Shown piece after piece: positions 15,318 through 23,539 of a stretch of DNA of 33,597 bases (its first letter is position 1; each line of letters begins with the position of its first letter). The notes beneath the pieces are model-generated. The model ran no database searches. It worked only from the letters and a program-made list of their open reading frames with translations, and was not told the DNA's origin. Origin of the DNA: Acetobacterium sp. (GTDB taxonomy: Bacteria > Bacillota > Clostridia > Eubacteriales > Eubacteriaceae); NCBI RefSeq assembly GCF_030652775.1, contig NZ_JAUSPS010000091.1, forward strand, positions 1-33,597, in the 5' to 3' direction. The position numbers and the translations under genes were made by a program.

Positions 15318-16073
15318 CTATTCGGGCTTAGCCATCCCATAAATATCATAAATTTGCTGAGTATACTCTCCATCTTCATGATAAACAATCAGCGGGGCAT
15401 CTGTTTTCAACCCCGGCTTCCCGCTTTTTCGCCCCTCAATCAAGACCAGATTGGCTTCTTTTTTGATGGACGGATAAACGAATTGCAAATGCTTGACTTC
15501 AATTTTATAAAACCGCATCAGTGAAATAATATCCCCCAGCCGTTCCGGCCGGTGAACCAGAAACAAGCGGCCCCGATCCTTCAGCATCCGCTTGCTAAAA
15601 ATGAGAATATCTTCAATGTTGCATAAAATTTCATGCCGGGAAATTGTTTTTGTCTCACAATTGTTCTTGAGTCCAGCCTGGGCCCGCATATAGGGCGGAT
15701 TACTAACCACTACATCATAAGTGTTGGGAAGAATCTCACTGCCCGGGTCTTTAATATCGCCGGCAATGATCTTGATCTGGGCTGATAACCCATTCAAGGC
15801 CATACTCCGTCTGGCCATTTCCACCAGGGGTTCCTGTATTTCCAGCCCGGTGATGGAGGCCGCCTTCGTTTTGCCATAAAGCAATAGTGGTATAATCCCC
15901 GTCCCGGTTCCCAGATCGATGATGTGGGGAGCCCCCTTTGTTCGCCGGGAAACAAACCAGGATAACAAAACAGCATCCATTCCAAAACAGAAATAATCCG
16001 GATTCTGGATTATCCTTATATTTTCAAGACCTAAATCCTCGATTCTTTCGCCTTTTTTCAAAAAGTTATCCAC
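15318..16073 (-). CDS. trmN6: tRNA1(Val) adenine-37 N6-methyltransferase, TrmN6/YabB family
   Basis: 251 residues. SAM-binding motif I is IIDLGTGTGIIPLLL near 51-65, and the N6-adenine methyltransferase motif NPPY is at 125-128. The N-terminal NPDYFCFGMDAVLLSWF is typical of the YfiC/YabB family. These enzymes methylate N6 of A37 in tRNA1(Val). The start codon is GTG at 16073, supported by AAGGAG six bases before it. The first codons coincide with a DnaA box (16066-16074). In Bacillus, yabB lies near the origin. Confidence 0.85.
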   Translation of the reverse strand: MDNFLKKGERIEDLGLENIRIIQNPDYFCFGMDAVLLSWFVSRRTKGAPHIIDLGTGTGIIPLLLYGKTKAASITGLEIQEPLVEMARRSMALNGLSAQIKIIAGDIKDPGSEILPNTYDVVVSNPPYMRAQAGLKNNCETKTISRHEILCNIEDILIFSKRMLKDRGRLFLVHRPERLGDIISLMRFYKIEVKHLQFVYPSIKKEANLVLIEGRKSGKPGLKTDAPLIVYHEDGEYTQQIYDIYGMAKPE

Positions 16074-16276
16074 ATTTAACTCCTTCTATACGCATAGTTT
16101 TATAATTTTCACAAGTAATCAACAGACTTATCCACAGTTTTAGCGATTCTATCCACTATCTGTGGATAAGTATTGTAAATAATCAACCTTTTCGCTAAAA
16201 CTTCCCTAACCATGGGCTCTTATGATTTTCTTTTTTTCAGTCGGTCTGTTGATTGTTTTTTAATAACTTATCCACA
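16066..16276. other. Cluster of four perfect DnaA boxes, candidate replication origin (oriC) segment
   Basis: TTATCCACA occurs at 16066-16074 (+), 16128-16136 (+) and 16268-16276 (+), and its reverse complement at 16161-16169. Boxes two and three are the core of a perfect 12-base inverted repeat (16126-16137 with 16160-16171). A 10-base inverted repeat, GTTTTAGCGA with TCGCTAAAAC, spans 16137-16201. AT-rich sequence follows to about 16440. Most genes on the left read leftward and most on the right read rightward. dnaA is not in the window, so a DnaA-binding regulatory or titration site is the alternative. Confidence 0.6.
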
Positions 16277-16597
16277 TATACACAGGCATCAGTTGATACT
16301 TATCATCCAAATGATCATAATCCTGTAAACAGGCGGTTTTGACTTCTATTTATGATGATTTTCGATATCATTGCCTGTTGATAAAAAATATTTTTTCTGA
16401 ATTCACTGCCTTTTTTCGATTTTCCCTTTTATGTAAGCAAAATCTTTGCTATAATGTGTAGTTGTAGAGGACTATTTCTAATTAATTGTAATGATTCACC
16501 TGCCTCTAAAAGCTCCTTTATCATCCACGATTATGATGATAAAGTCAATGACCAAAAAATATTGCAATGAAATTACTTGCGAAAGCGATGGATACAT
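16277..16597 (+). promoter_or_regulatory. AT-rich gene-free stretch with promoter and leader of the following gene
   Basis: 16277-16440 is AT-rich, with small palindromes (CCTGTAAACAGG at 16322-16333; AACAGGC at 16328-16334 answering GCCTGTT at 16373-16379) and a poly-A/T patch near 16380-16400 that could be an unwinding element. TATAAT at 16450-16455 is a likely -10, without a clear -35. In the leader, CTTTATCATC (16516-16525) and its complement (16535-16544) make a perfect 10-base hairpin. No RNA gene is recognised. Confidence 0.45.
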
Positions 16598-18208
16598 ATG
16601 AATAATGACAAAATCCAGCCGAGTAAATTGGATATTATTCTCGAAAAAAAACAGCATCTGGATGCCACCATCCAAGAATGCGAAATACGAATTGATGCAA
16701 AGCTGGCTTCACTCATTGATGACGGTTTCATTTCCCGTGAAGTGAACGCCGAGGTTTTTGAAGCAGCCATTCAGGATCCCTACCAACCCGGTGAACATTT
16801 TCTTTCCGGTGTTGATATCTCGGATGACGATGCTCTGGACCAAGCTGTTCTCAATTCCCGTCCTTTCGAAACTCGGACCAACCGGCTGGCTTTTGATGGT
16901 GATCGTCTCACCAATCAACCATCGCCGCTCAATGAGTCGGCTGGCTTTTCCACCCCCATCGGCGAAATCGAGGATGATGAAGAGCTGCCCACCTTGTCAA
17001 AGATACTGGGTCGAACCACCCCCTACGCTTATGAATCGGAGCGCACCGCCTCCATTTCCAGGGTGTCAGTCGAATCAAACGATGCTGATCAATCCACATC
17101 AAATACCGTTGACGCGATTCTCAAATCCAGATTTTCCGAAATGGCCGAAGCTCAGCCTCCTCCCGAAGCTGTGTTAGAAGCGCAGAAGCCCTCCCCGCCA
17201 CCGGTCCTTAAACAAGCGCCGGAGGCCACTCCGGATAAACCGATTCTGACTGTGGCAGCGCCGGTTCAGGAAAAACCACTGCCACCAGAAAAAAGAAAGC
17301 CGGCGAAGACCAAAGATAAGGCTGCCAAACAGCAAAAGACCAAACCACCTAAAAAAACAAACCACCTTCCCCTGAAAAAGCCCAGCTTTACCGATATGGT
17401 GCCGCCGCTTGTTTTTTTCTTTATGGGACTGATGGTTTTTGGCGCTTTTCTGATTTTCACCGCTTCAGAATTTAATTTTATTGATTACAGTGTGGTGTTT
17501 ATTTTATTCACCTGTCTGATCTTTACGATTGCCATGCCCTACGGCGCCAGTATCTTTTTTATGATCTTGTTGCTATGCAGTTATGTGGTTTTATCGCTCA
17601 TTTCTGTTTTCTACCTTGACATTCCCTTTGAATTTTATCAGGTCGGCTGGCTGGTCGTGATTCCGATGATTTTATGGAGTTCTGCCTTATTGATCAGAAA
17701 GGTCCGGGAGCTTTTCCATTTCAAAAAAAATCTGGAGCAACAGATTGCTTCCTACGATAATCTGGAAGAAAGTCCGGGACTGACCATTGAAAAAGCATAT
17801 TACAAGGATCTTAAATATGCCATGGATCGCGCTTCCCGAGGTGAAACCATTCTGACCCTCGAAATGATTACGGTTCGCCATCTTGACGAACTTAAAACCA
17901 TGAACGGTTCACGGTTCTGGGACGAGATTCTCTATAAAACCTTAAAGATTATCAAGACCCATTGCTACAGCACCCACCTGATTTATATTCTCGATGGCAG
18001 TGTTTTTAGTATTCTCATGGAAAACACCTCCGTTAAAAATCAATTGCTGATTAATCAGGAGATTACCGATGCCTTCAATGCGCTGATTTCGGAATATGAA
18101 GCGATTGAACCTGATGTGAAGCTTAACATCGCATCGATTCCCTACACCCGGGATATTACCAATCCCTTCGACTATCGTGCCCTGGTCTTAAGACATCTAA
18201 AAAATTAA
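16598..18208 (+). CDS. Membrane protein with degenerate GGDEF-like C-terminal domain
   Basis: About 536 residues from the ATG at 16598; an earlier start at 16577 is possible, and neither has a strong ribosome binding site. Residues 1-180 are soluble, acidic and Ser/Thr-rich. Then comes a Pro/Lys-rich linker (about 185-260) and four hydrophobic segments (about 265-385). The last 150 residues look like a nucleotide-cyclase fold of GGDEF type: LTLEMITVRHLDELKTMNG, then LDGSVFSIL where active enzymes have GGDEF. Key catalytic residues are missing, so diguanylate cyclase activity is unlikely; a binding or regulatory role is more plausible. The family name is unknown to me. It stands alone beside the DnaA-box cluster. 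Confidence 0.7.
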   Translation: MNNDKIQPSKLDIILEKKQHLDATIQECEIRIDAKLASLIDDGFISREVNAEVFEAAIQDPYQPGEHFLSGVDISDDDALDQAVLNSRPFETRTNRLAFDGDRLTNQPSPLNESAGFSTPIGEIEDDEELPTLSKILGRTTPYAYESERTASISRVSVESNDADQSTSNTVDAILKSRFSEMAEAQPPPEAVLEAQKPSPPPVLKQAPEATPDKPILTVAAPVQEKPLPPEKRKPAKTKDKAAKQQKTKPPKKTNHLPLKKPSFTDMVPPLVFFFMGLMVFGAFLIFTASEFNFIDYSVVFILFTCLIFTIAMPYGASIFFMILLLCSYVVLSLISVFYLDIPFEFYQVGWLVVIPMILWSSALLIRKVRELFHFKKNLEQQIASYDNLEESPGLTIEKAYYKDLKYAMDRASRGETILTLEMITVRHLDELKTMNGSRFWDEILYKTLKIIKTHCYSTHLIYILDGSVFSILMENTSVKNQLLINQEITDAFNALISEYEAIEPDVKLNIASIPYTRDITNPFDYRALVLRHLKN

Positions 18209-18241
18209 AGCAGAAACCGCGTGAGAGGTTTCTGCTTTTTT
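18209..18241 (+). terminator. Intrinsic terminator after the GGDEF-like gene
   Basis: A perfect 10-base stem AGCAGAAACC (18209-18218) with 18227-18236, loop of eight, then six T residues. It overlaps the end of the stop codon. Confidence 0.85.
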
Positions 18242-18270
18242 AGTGCTCTTTTAGTGCCCACAAAAATGAA

Positions 18271-18303
18271 GATAAAAAAGGATGCGCCGCAGCACATCCT
18301 TTT
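18271..18303 (-). terminator. Intrinsic terminator after the YabE-like gene
   Basis: On the minus strand, AAAAGGATG (18303-18295) pairs with CATCCTTTT (18284-18276) around a 10-base loop, followed by T residues. It lies 16 bases after the stop of the YabE-like gene. Confidence 0.7.
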
Positions 18304-18318
18304 TACGTTTAGTTCATT

Positions 18319-19437
18319 TTAATAAACAATATAGGCTTCCAGGTTCTGTCGTCCAAATTGTATACAGGCTTCGTAGGAATCCATATAAATATCGACAATT
18401 CCTTCGGTTACCGCCCCGCCCCGATCTTCAACGGTATAGGTGGTGCCCATTGCCGGGATGTAAATCTTGGTACCAAAGGGCAGGCCGCTCCAGGCTGCTA
18501 CCGTGTGGTTGGCGGTTGGCATCACACCCGATGCGGTGGCATTTCCAGTTGCCGTATAGGCCGTACACTGGATCACCGTTTTTACCGCACCTTCGGGAAT
18601 CGTATTAGTGGTAGTTGCCGGAGCCGGAGTTTCGACCACTGGCGCCGGCACTGCCGCTGGGGCTTCGGTAACCGGTTTCTGAACCGCTGCCGGGGTTTCA
18701 ACCACTGCCGGAGTTTCAGCTACCGGAGCCGGTGTCACAACAACGGCTTTGGTCCCAACTTCAACAATTTCAGGAATCGGTGCAGTGACAATCTCATCGT
18801 AAATAATCTCACGTTTGACTTCCACACCGTTTTCATAAAGCACCCGTTCAACCTGACTGGATTCTCCGTCAACGCCAACCTGGACAACCTTGGTTTTGCC
18901 AGCTTCCATTTCCGGATTGTCTTTCTTTTGAGTTGTGTAGGTAATAACCTGTCGGCTTGGCAGTTCAGCAACCTCAACTCGGATCACGTCAACTTCCTCC
19001 ACATCTTCCAGGGCGGTTGACTGTCCCGGTTCGACCCGATCAAGGTCGCCCAGTTCAATCTTATACTCTTTAAGCAAATCGCCCACCGTTTTTGCTTCGG
19101 TCTGATAAATAATGGTTTTCCCATCAAATGACAGTTCGCCACTGGCTTTGCTTTTCACTTCGATATTATCAACGGCAAACAGCACCGAGTTGGTATCTAC
19201 ATTAACGGTATATTGATCGCCCAGTTCAATGCCATTGTTTTCCAGCACTTCGCCGACATTCTGGAACATGCCGCCGCTAAGCACTCTTTCCTTATCATCA
19301 ACGGTTACTTTGATCTCCTTGGCAAAAACAAAGGAACTGGCCGTTCCCACCACACAGGTGATGATCACGCTGGCCATACCTATTTTAAGAAGTGACTTCT
19401 TTCTTTTGTTAGGATTTTTATTCTCTTTTTCTATCAT
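18319..19437 (-). CDS. yabE: YabE-like cell-wall protein with ubiquitin-like (DUF348), G5 and 3D domains
   Basis: 372 residues. An N-terminal membrane anchor or signal lies at about 17-40. Two DUF348-type repeats follow (about 42-95 and 98-155, each with V-GE/DLL-patterned helices), then a G5 domain (about 155-240) and a Pro/Ala/Val-rich linker (about 230-280). The C-terminal 3D domain (about 285-372) contains CTAYTATGNATASG, PFGTKIYIP and VEDRGGAV. YabE/RpfB-type proteins are thought to cleave or remodel peptidoglycan. The first of the three aspartates that name the 3D domain appears replaced (TVAAWSG where AVDP is usual). GGAGG lies four bases before the ATG. It is convergent with the upstream GGDEF-like gene. 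Confidence 0.87.
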   Translation of the reverse strand: MIEKENKNPNKRKKSLLKIGMASVIITCVVGTASSFVFAKEIKVTVDDKERVLSGGMFQNVGEVLENNGIELGDQYTVNVDTNSVLFAVDNIEVKSKASGELSFDGKTIIYQTEAKTVGDLLKEYKIELGDLDRVEPGQSTALEDVEEVDVIRVEVAELPSRQVITYTTQKKDNPEMEAGKTKVVQVGVDGESSQVERVLYENGVEVKREIIYDEIVTAPIPEIVEVGTKAVVVTPAPVAETPAVVETPAAVQKPVTEAPAAVPAPVVETPAPATTTNTIPEGAVKTVIQCTAYTATGNATASGVMPTANHTVAAWSGLPFGTKIYIPAMGTTYTVEDRGGAVTEGIVDIYMDSYEACIQFGRQNLEAYIVY

Positions 19438-19549
19438 AAAACCTCCATTACCATTTCAATCCTCAGATCGAAACTCCGTTTTGTTACAATTTCTTTACAA
19501 ATCGATTGTACTTCATTTCTGGATAATTGTCAAGATTAGAATTTACTAA

Positions 19550-19578
19550 TTGACTTTTCTTAATTTTTCATTTAGAAT
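19550..19578 (+). promoter_or_regulatory. Promoter of the T-box/trpB2 transcript
   Basis: TTGACT (19550-19555), a 17-base spacer and TAGAAT (19573-19578). Transcription would start just upstream of T-box stem I. Confidence 0.75.
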
Positions 19579-19596
19579 ATATCCAATTAGATAAAA

Positions 19597-19860
19597 ACAA
19601 ACCGTTGATGCGGAGATAACGGTGGAAGATGCACTAACAGAGAGCGAGGTGGGCTGAGAGCCTTGCAGAACGCAATCCATCAAATGGACCGTTGAGGGCA
19701 TGGTCAAAGGCTGACGCCGAGTATTCCATGACGTGACAACTACGTCAGTGTTGAGGAATATGTTAGTATTCTGCAGAGGCAGGTTTGATCCTGTGAAAAA
19801 AGGTGGCACCACGAGTCGTTATACTCGTCCTTTACGTTTAGTAGAGGACGAGTTTTTTGT
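19597..19860 (+). ncRNA. T-box leader, tryptophan-specific (UGG specifier)
   Basis: The T-box consensus AAGGTGGCACCACG is at 19800-19813. The stem I AG-bulge region (ACAGAGAGCGAGG) is near 19636-19648. The specifier position, just before ACCG, reads TGG at 19685-19687, a Trp codon, matching the downstream gene. The terminator is ACTCGTCC (19823-19830) with GGACGAGT (19846-19853) followed by six T residues; the T-box sequence before it can form the antiterminator. Uncharged tRNA(Trp) should switch transcription on. With the promoter it fills the 476-base gap before trpB2. Confidence 0.93.
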
Positions 19861-19913
19861 ATTTACAGGCAGCTGTCTGTAATGAGTTAACAACAGAAAG
19901 AAAGGAAACCGCC

Positions 19914-21287
19914 ATGGAAAAGATACCTTATAAGATTTATTTAAGTGAAGATGAGATGCCGAAATACTGGTTCAATCTCCGGTCCAAAATGAAGGAGCTG
20001 CCTGAGCCTTTTGTGAATCCCGGCACCGGCGAATATTGCACCAAAGAGGAACTGCTTCCCGTATTCTGCGAAGAGCTGGTGGATCAGGAACTGAATACCA
20101 CCGATGAGTACATCGAAATTCCTGAAGAAATCCAAAGTTTCTACAAAATGTTCCGGCCATCACCGCTGGTTCGGGCCTATTGTCTGGAAAAAGAATTGGA
20201 CACTCCAGCCGAAATCTACTATAAGTATGAGGGTACCAACACCTCTGGTTCGCACAAACTGAATTCTGCTGCAGCCCAGGCCTACTATGCCAAAAAACAG
20301 GGTTTAACCTCATTAACCACCGAAACCGGGGCCGGACAATGGGGCACCGCCCTTTCCATGGCCTGTGCCTACTATAATCTGGATTTGTCTGTTTATATGG
20401 TTAAAGTTTCTGCCGAACAGAAACCCCACCGTCGGGCCGTCATGGAAACCTATGGGGCCAAGGTGATTGCATCCCCTTCCAACACCACCAACGCCGGACG
20501 AAAAATCTTAGCTGAAACCCCGGACACCAACGGATCGCTGGGCTGTGCGATCAGCGAAGCCATTGAAGTGGCCGTCACCACCGACAGTTGCAAATATGTT
20601 TTGGGCAGTGTCTTAAACCATGTCGGTCTGCACCAGTCCATTATCGGACTGGAAACCAAGATCGCCTGCGACAAATATGACATTAAACCGGATATCATCA
20701 TCGGTTGTGCCGGCGGCGGCTCCAATTTACTGGGTCTGATTGCCCCTTTTATGGCTGACCGAATTGAAGGCAAAAATGACATTGACTTTTTGGCTGTCGA
20801 ACCGGCGTCCTGCCCATCTTTAACCCGGGGACGTTATGCCCTGGATTTTGGTGACACCGGGAAAACCACGCCGTTGATTCGGATGTACACCCTGGGTAGC
20901 GGCTTCATGCCATCGCCCAACCACGCCGGCGGATTACGCTACCATGGTATGAGTCCGATTATTTCCAAGCTTTACCATGACGGCTATATCCGGGCCAAAT
21001 CTTATACCCAAAATGAAGTCTTTGAGGCCGCCACTCGATTTGCCCGAATTGAAGGAATTTTACCCGCCCCTGAATCCGCCCATGCCATTAAAGCCGCCAT
21101 TGACGAAGCGCTGGCCTGCAAAGAATCCGGGGAAAAGAAAACCATTATCTTTGGTTTAACCGGTACCGGCTACTTTGATATGACCGCTTATATGAATTAC
21201 AATGCCGGCAATATGACCGATTATGTTCCCACTGACGAAGATCTTCAAGTCGGCTTTGACAGTCTGCCCCAGATCGAACAAAAATAA
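19914..21287 (+). CDS. trpB: Tryptophan synthase beta chain, TrpB2 type
   Basis: 457 residues, longer than the standard TrpB1 (about 400), and of the TrpB-like/TrpB2 group. The PLP lysine is Lys115 in TSGSHKLN, and the phosphate loop is GCAGGGSNLLG. It condenses indole with serine or O-phosphoserine to give tryptophan. No trpA or other trp genes adjoin, in line with TrpB2 enzymes working as stand-alone indole-salvage synthases. The start at 19914 follows AAAGGAAACCGCC; the reading frame is open further upstream only into the T-box terminator. Expression is controlled by the Trp T-box. A strong terminator follows. Confidence 0.95.
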   Translation: MEKIPYKIYLSEDEMPKYWFNLRSKMKELPEPFVNPGTGEYCTKEELLPVFCEELVDQELNTTDEYIEIPEEIQSFYKMFRPSPLVRAYCLEKELDTPAEIYYKYEGTNTSGSHKLNSAAAQAYYAKKQGLTSLTTETGAGQWGTALSMACAYYNLDLSVYMVKVSAEQKPHRRAVMETYGAKVIASPSNTTNAGRKILAETPDTNGSLGCAISEAIEVAVTTDSCKYVLGSVLNHVGLHQSIIGLETKIACDKYDIKPDIIIGCAGGGSNLLGLIAPFMADRIEGKNDIDFLAVEPASCPSLTRGRYALDFGDTGKTTPLIRMYTLGSGFMPSPNHAGGLRYHGMSPIISKLYHDGYIRAKSYTQNEVFEAATRFARIEGILPAPESAHAIKAAIDEALACKESGEKKTIIFGLTGTGYFDMTAYMNYNAGNMTDYVPTDEDLQVGFDSLPQIEQK

Positions 21288-21332
21288 TTACTTGCGATTA
21301 ATTACATGAAATAAATTACTTACAAAACAAAA

Positions 21333-21376
21333 GCCGCCCGGTAATGGATGATTTCCATTACCGGGCGGCCTTTTTT
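21333..21376 (+). terminator. Intrinsic terminator after trpB2
   Basis: A perfect 16-base stem (21333-21348 with 21354-21369), loop of five, then six T residues. Four A residues on the other side may let it also end the convergent RACo-like transcript. Confidence 0.93.
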
Positions 21377-21383
21377 GTGCTGA

Positions 21384-22943
21384 TTATCGTAAGCGTCCCT
21401 GTTTTTTTAGGGCCGCCTTGACGGTCGGATAAAGATCAAAGTCGGTATGGGGCAGAAACCGGGCGGCATACATCCGCGAGATAAAATCGGTCGCCGCACC
21501 GAATTCCAGATATTCAATCCGTTCCTGCAGCATCGCGACCTCTTCCATTTTTTCGCCATTGGTTAACAGCGCATAGGCCCCCTTTAACGAACTGTTTCCT
21601 AATGAAACAAAACGTTCTCTCGGTAAATCAGGATAAAGGCCAATGGTGATCGCTGACTCCAGATTGATATAAGTTCCAAAGGCGCCGGAAATATATAAGC
21701 GATCGACGTCCAGCGGCTCCACGCCCAGTCGTTCCAGCAGATAGGCAACCATGGTGCTGGCGGCAGCTTTGGTATCGATGAACTGGCTCATATCACGCTG
21801 GGTAAAAAGCAGTTCTTCGCCATTGCCGGATTCTTCCCGACTGGCGTATAGCACCCCATATTCCCCATCACGAATGACGATCCGCGGGGATTTCTCGGGA
21901 TTAAAGCGACCGGAAAAATCAATCCAGCCACTTAACAGCATCTGAGCAATCAGATCAACAATTCCGGATCCGCAAATGCCCAGCGGCCGCTGCCCGCCGA
22001 TGGTTGTCAGCCTGAGTTCATCTTTGGCAATGATGACTGAGTCCACGGCACCCGCAGTGGCCTTCATGCCATTTTTACTGATGCCGCCTTCCAGTGCCGG
22101 TCCGGCCGCTCCGGCTCCGGCCACCAGAAAACTCTTGTTTCCTAACACCATTTCGCCATTGGTGCCAATATCGATAAATAGACCCAATTCATCTTTTTCG
22201 TGAAGACCCGCCACCAGCAACCCACTGACGGTATCGCCGCCTAAATAGTTGGCCACCGAGGGCAGACAATAAAGATAGCCCCTGGTATTGAGACCAAGAT
22301 CCTGGGCCTCCAGATAACCGGTATGGTTAAACACCGGCGCGAAGGGATATTCAAAAACAGGCCAGGGATCAATACCCAATAAAAAGTGGATCATCGTCGT
22401 ATTGCCGGAAACAACCATCATACAAGATTCCTCAGCATTGATCCCGGTCACTTCTTCCAGCCGATGAAGCAGCGCATTAAAGGTGCTGACAGTTGCTTGC
22501 TGCACCGCGATGAGATGATCAGGTTTATTTTTGGCGTAAAAGATGCGGCTGAGAATATCATCGCCATACTGGATCTGATGGTTTAAGATACTTTCTTCGC
22601 CCAGTACCCTACCGGTATTCAGATCCACCATCTTCATGGCCACTGAGGTACTGCCTAAATCCACCGCTACGCCATAATGACGATGCCGCTGATCCCCTGA
22701 TTCCAGTTCCACCAGCTCCCAGGTGGTGCCGTTTTTTACCAGGGTCAGACTAATCTCCCAATTGGCCTCCCGGCACAGCGGGTATACTTTTTTCAACAGA
22801 TGACGAGAAAAACGCACCGCCCCATATTCCTGGGTCAATGCGTTCAGAATGCGTTCCTGGTCACCAATAATATCACCGTTTCCCGGCGGAGAAATTTTTA
22901 AAAATATCTTTCTGGTTAATGCATGAATCTTCTGATCTCCCAT
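21384..22943 (-). CDS. RACo-like corrinoid-activation ASKHA ATPase lacking the ferredoxin domain
   Basis: 519 residues. After about 85 N-terminal residues, it has the actin-like ATPase core of reductive activators of corrinoid proteins: YGVAVDLGSTSVAMK (phosphate 1), LFIDIGTNGEMVLG (phosphate 2), GICGSGIVDL and YISGAFGTYI (adenosine side). Family members use ATP to drive reduction of inactive Co(II) corrinoid proteins, as in O-demethylation and the Wood-Ljungdahl pathway, with electrons from an N-terminal [2Fe-2S] domain. Here no such domain or N-terminal cysteine cluster is present. The start at 22943 is chosen for GAGGTGGGT just before it; an ATG at 23000 would overlap the rhodanese gene and add no cysteine. 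It is co-transcribed behind the rhodanese. Confidence 0.85.
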   Translation of the reverse strand: MGDQKIHALTRKIFLKISPPGNGDIIGDQERILNALTQEYGAVRFSRHLLKKVYPLCREANWEISLTLVKNGTTWELVELESGDQRHRHYGVAVDLGSTSVAMKMVDLNTGRVLGEESILNHQIQYGDDILSRIFYAKNKPDHLIAVQQATVSTFNALLHRLEEVTGINAEESCMMVVSGNTTMIHFLLGIDPWPVFEYPFAPVFNHTGYLEAQDLGLNTRGYLYCLPSVANYLGGDTVSGLLVAGLHEKDELGLFIDIGTNGEMVLGNKSFLVAGAGAAGPALEGGISKNGMKATAGAVDSVIIAKDELRLTTIGGQRPLGICGSGIVDLIAQMLLSGWIDFSGRFNPEKSPRIVIRDGEYGVLYASREESGNGEELLFTQRDMSQFIDTKAAASTMVAYLLERLGVEPLDVDRLYISGAFGTYINLESAITIGLYPDLPRERFVSLGNSSLKGAYALLTNGEKMEEVAMLQERIEYLEFGAATDFISRMYAARFLPHTDFDLYPTVKAALKKQGRLR

Positions 22944-22966
22944 ACCCACCTCAAATTTTTCAGTTT

Positions 22967-23320
22967 TTAATGACTGCCACTGACGGTTCCATATTTCCAA
23001 CCGCTGATGCCGCCAAGATTATAAATGTTCTGATATCCCATCTTGACCAGTTGACTGGCAGCATTTTGGGATCTGCCACCGCTTAAGCAATAAACAAAGA
23101 TGGTGGCATTTTTATCCGGTAAGAATTCAGCCACTGTCTGAATCTGACTTAATGGCAGATTAATGCTGTTTGGAATATGCTGATTGGCATACTCGGCTTT
23201 TTCTCTGACATCGAGTAGTACAATCGGTTCATTGGCATCCAATCGTTTTTTAGCCTCATCTGGGGATATTCTTTTAACCGAATTTTTAGATTCTGATTTT
23301 CTTGATAATAAGTTTAACAT
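22967..23320 (-). CDS. Single-domain rhodanese-like sulfurtransferase
   Basis: 117 residues: a short basic N-terminus, then one rhodanese domain. The LLDVREKAEYANQHIPNSINLPL motif region and the active-site loop YCLSGGRSQNAA with the catalytic cysteine are both intact, so persulfide transfer is plausible. No signal peptide is seen, so it is cytoplasmic. AAGGAAGG precedes the ATG. The RACo-like gene starts 23 bases after its stop, indicating an operon. Whether it supplies sulfur, or an alternative redox cysteine, to its partner is unknown. Confidence 0.88.
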   Translation of the reverse strand: MLNLLSRKSESKNSVKRISPDEAKKRLDANEPIVLLDVREKAEYANQHIPNSINLPLSQIQTVAEFLPDKNATIFVYCLSGGRSQNAASQLVKMGYQNIYNLGGISGWKYGTVSGSH

Positions 23321-23489
23321 AATAATACCTTCCTTTAAATCATTTATTGGTGTAAATTTTAAATCTTCTTTGTTATGTCTCTATCTTATCGCCTTTCCCA
23401 AGTTTTTTCTGTGATGATGTCACATAAATTATAAAAATATCCGAAGAATTTTTCAGCCATTAATCAGCGCCTGTTCACGTAATAAACAC

Positions 23490-23519
23490 TTAGCAATATT
23501 ATCCTATTTATATTATAAT
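23490..23519 (+). promoter_or_regulatory. Possible promoter of the response regulator/kinase operon
   Basis: TATAAT at 23514-23519 is perfect, but the best -35 (TTAGCA, 18-base spacer) is weak. It lies 20 bases before the response-regulator start codon, so transcription would begin very close to the gene. Confidence 0.4.
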
Positions 23520-23539
23520 TAGAAAAAGAGGTGAAGTGG

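Noticed and set aside
18358..19020. 220-codon plus-strand open frame
   Set aside because: Antisense to the YabE-like gene; the translation is a low-complexity shadow rich in Arg, Gly and Asn.
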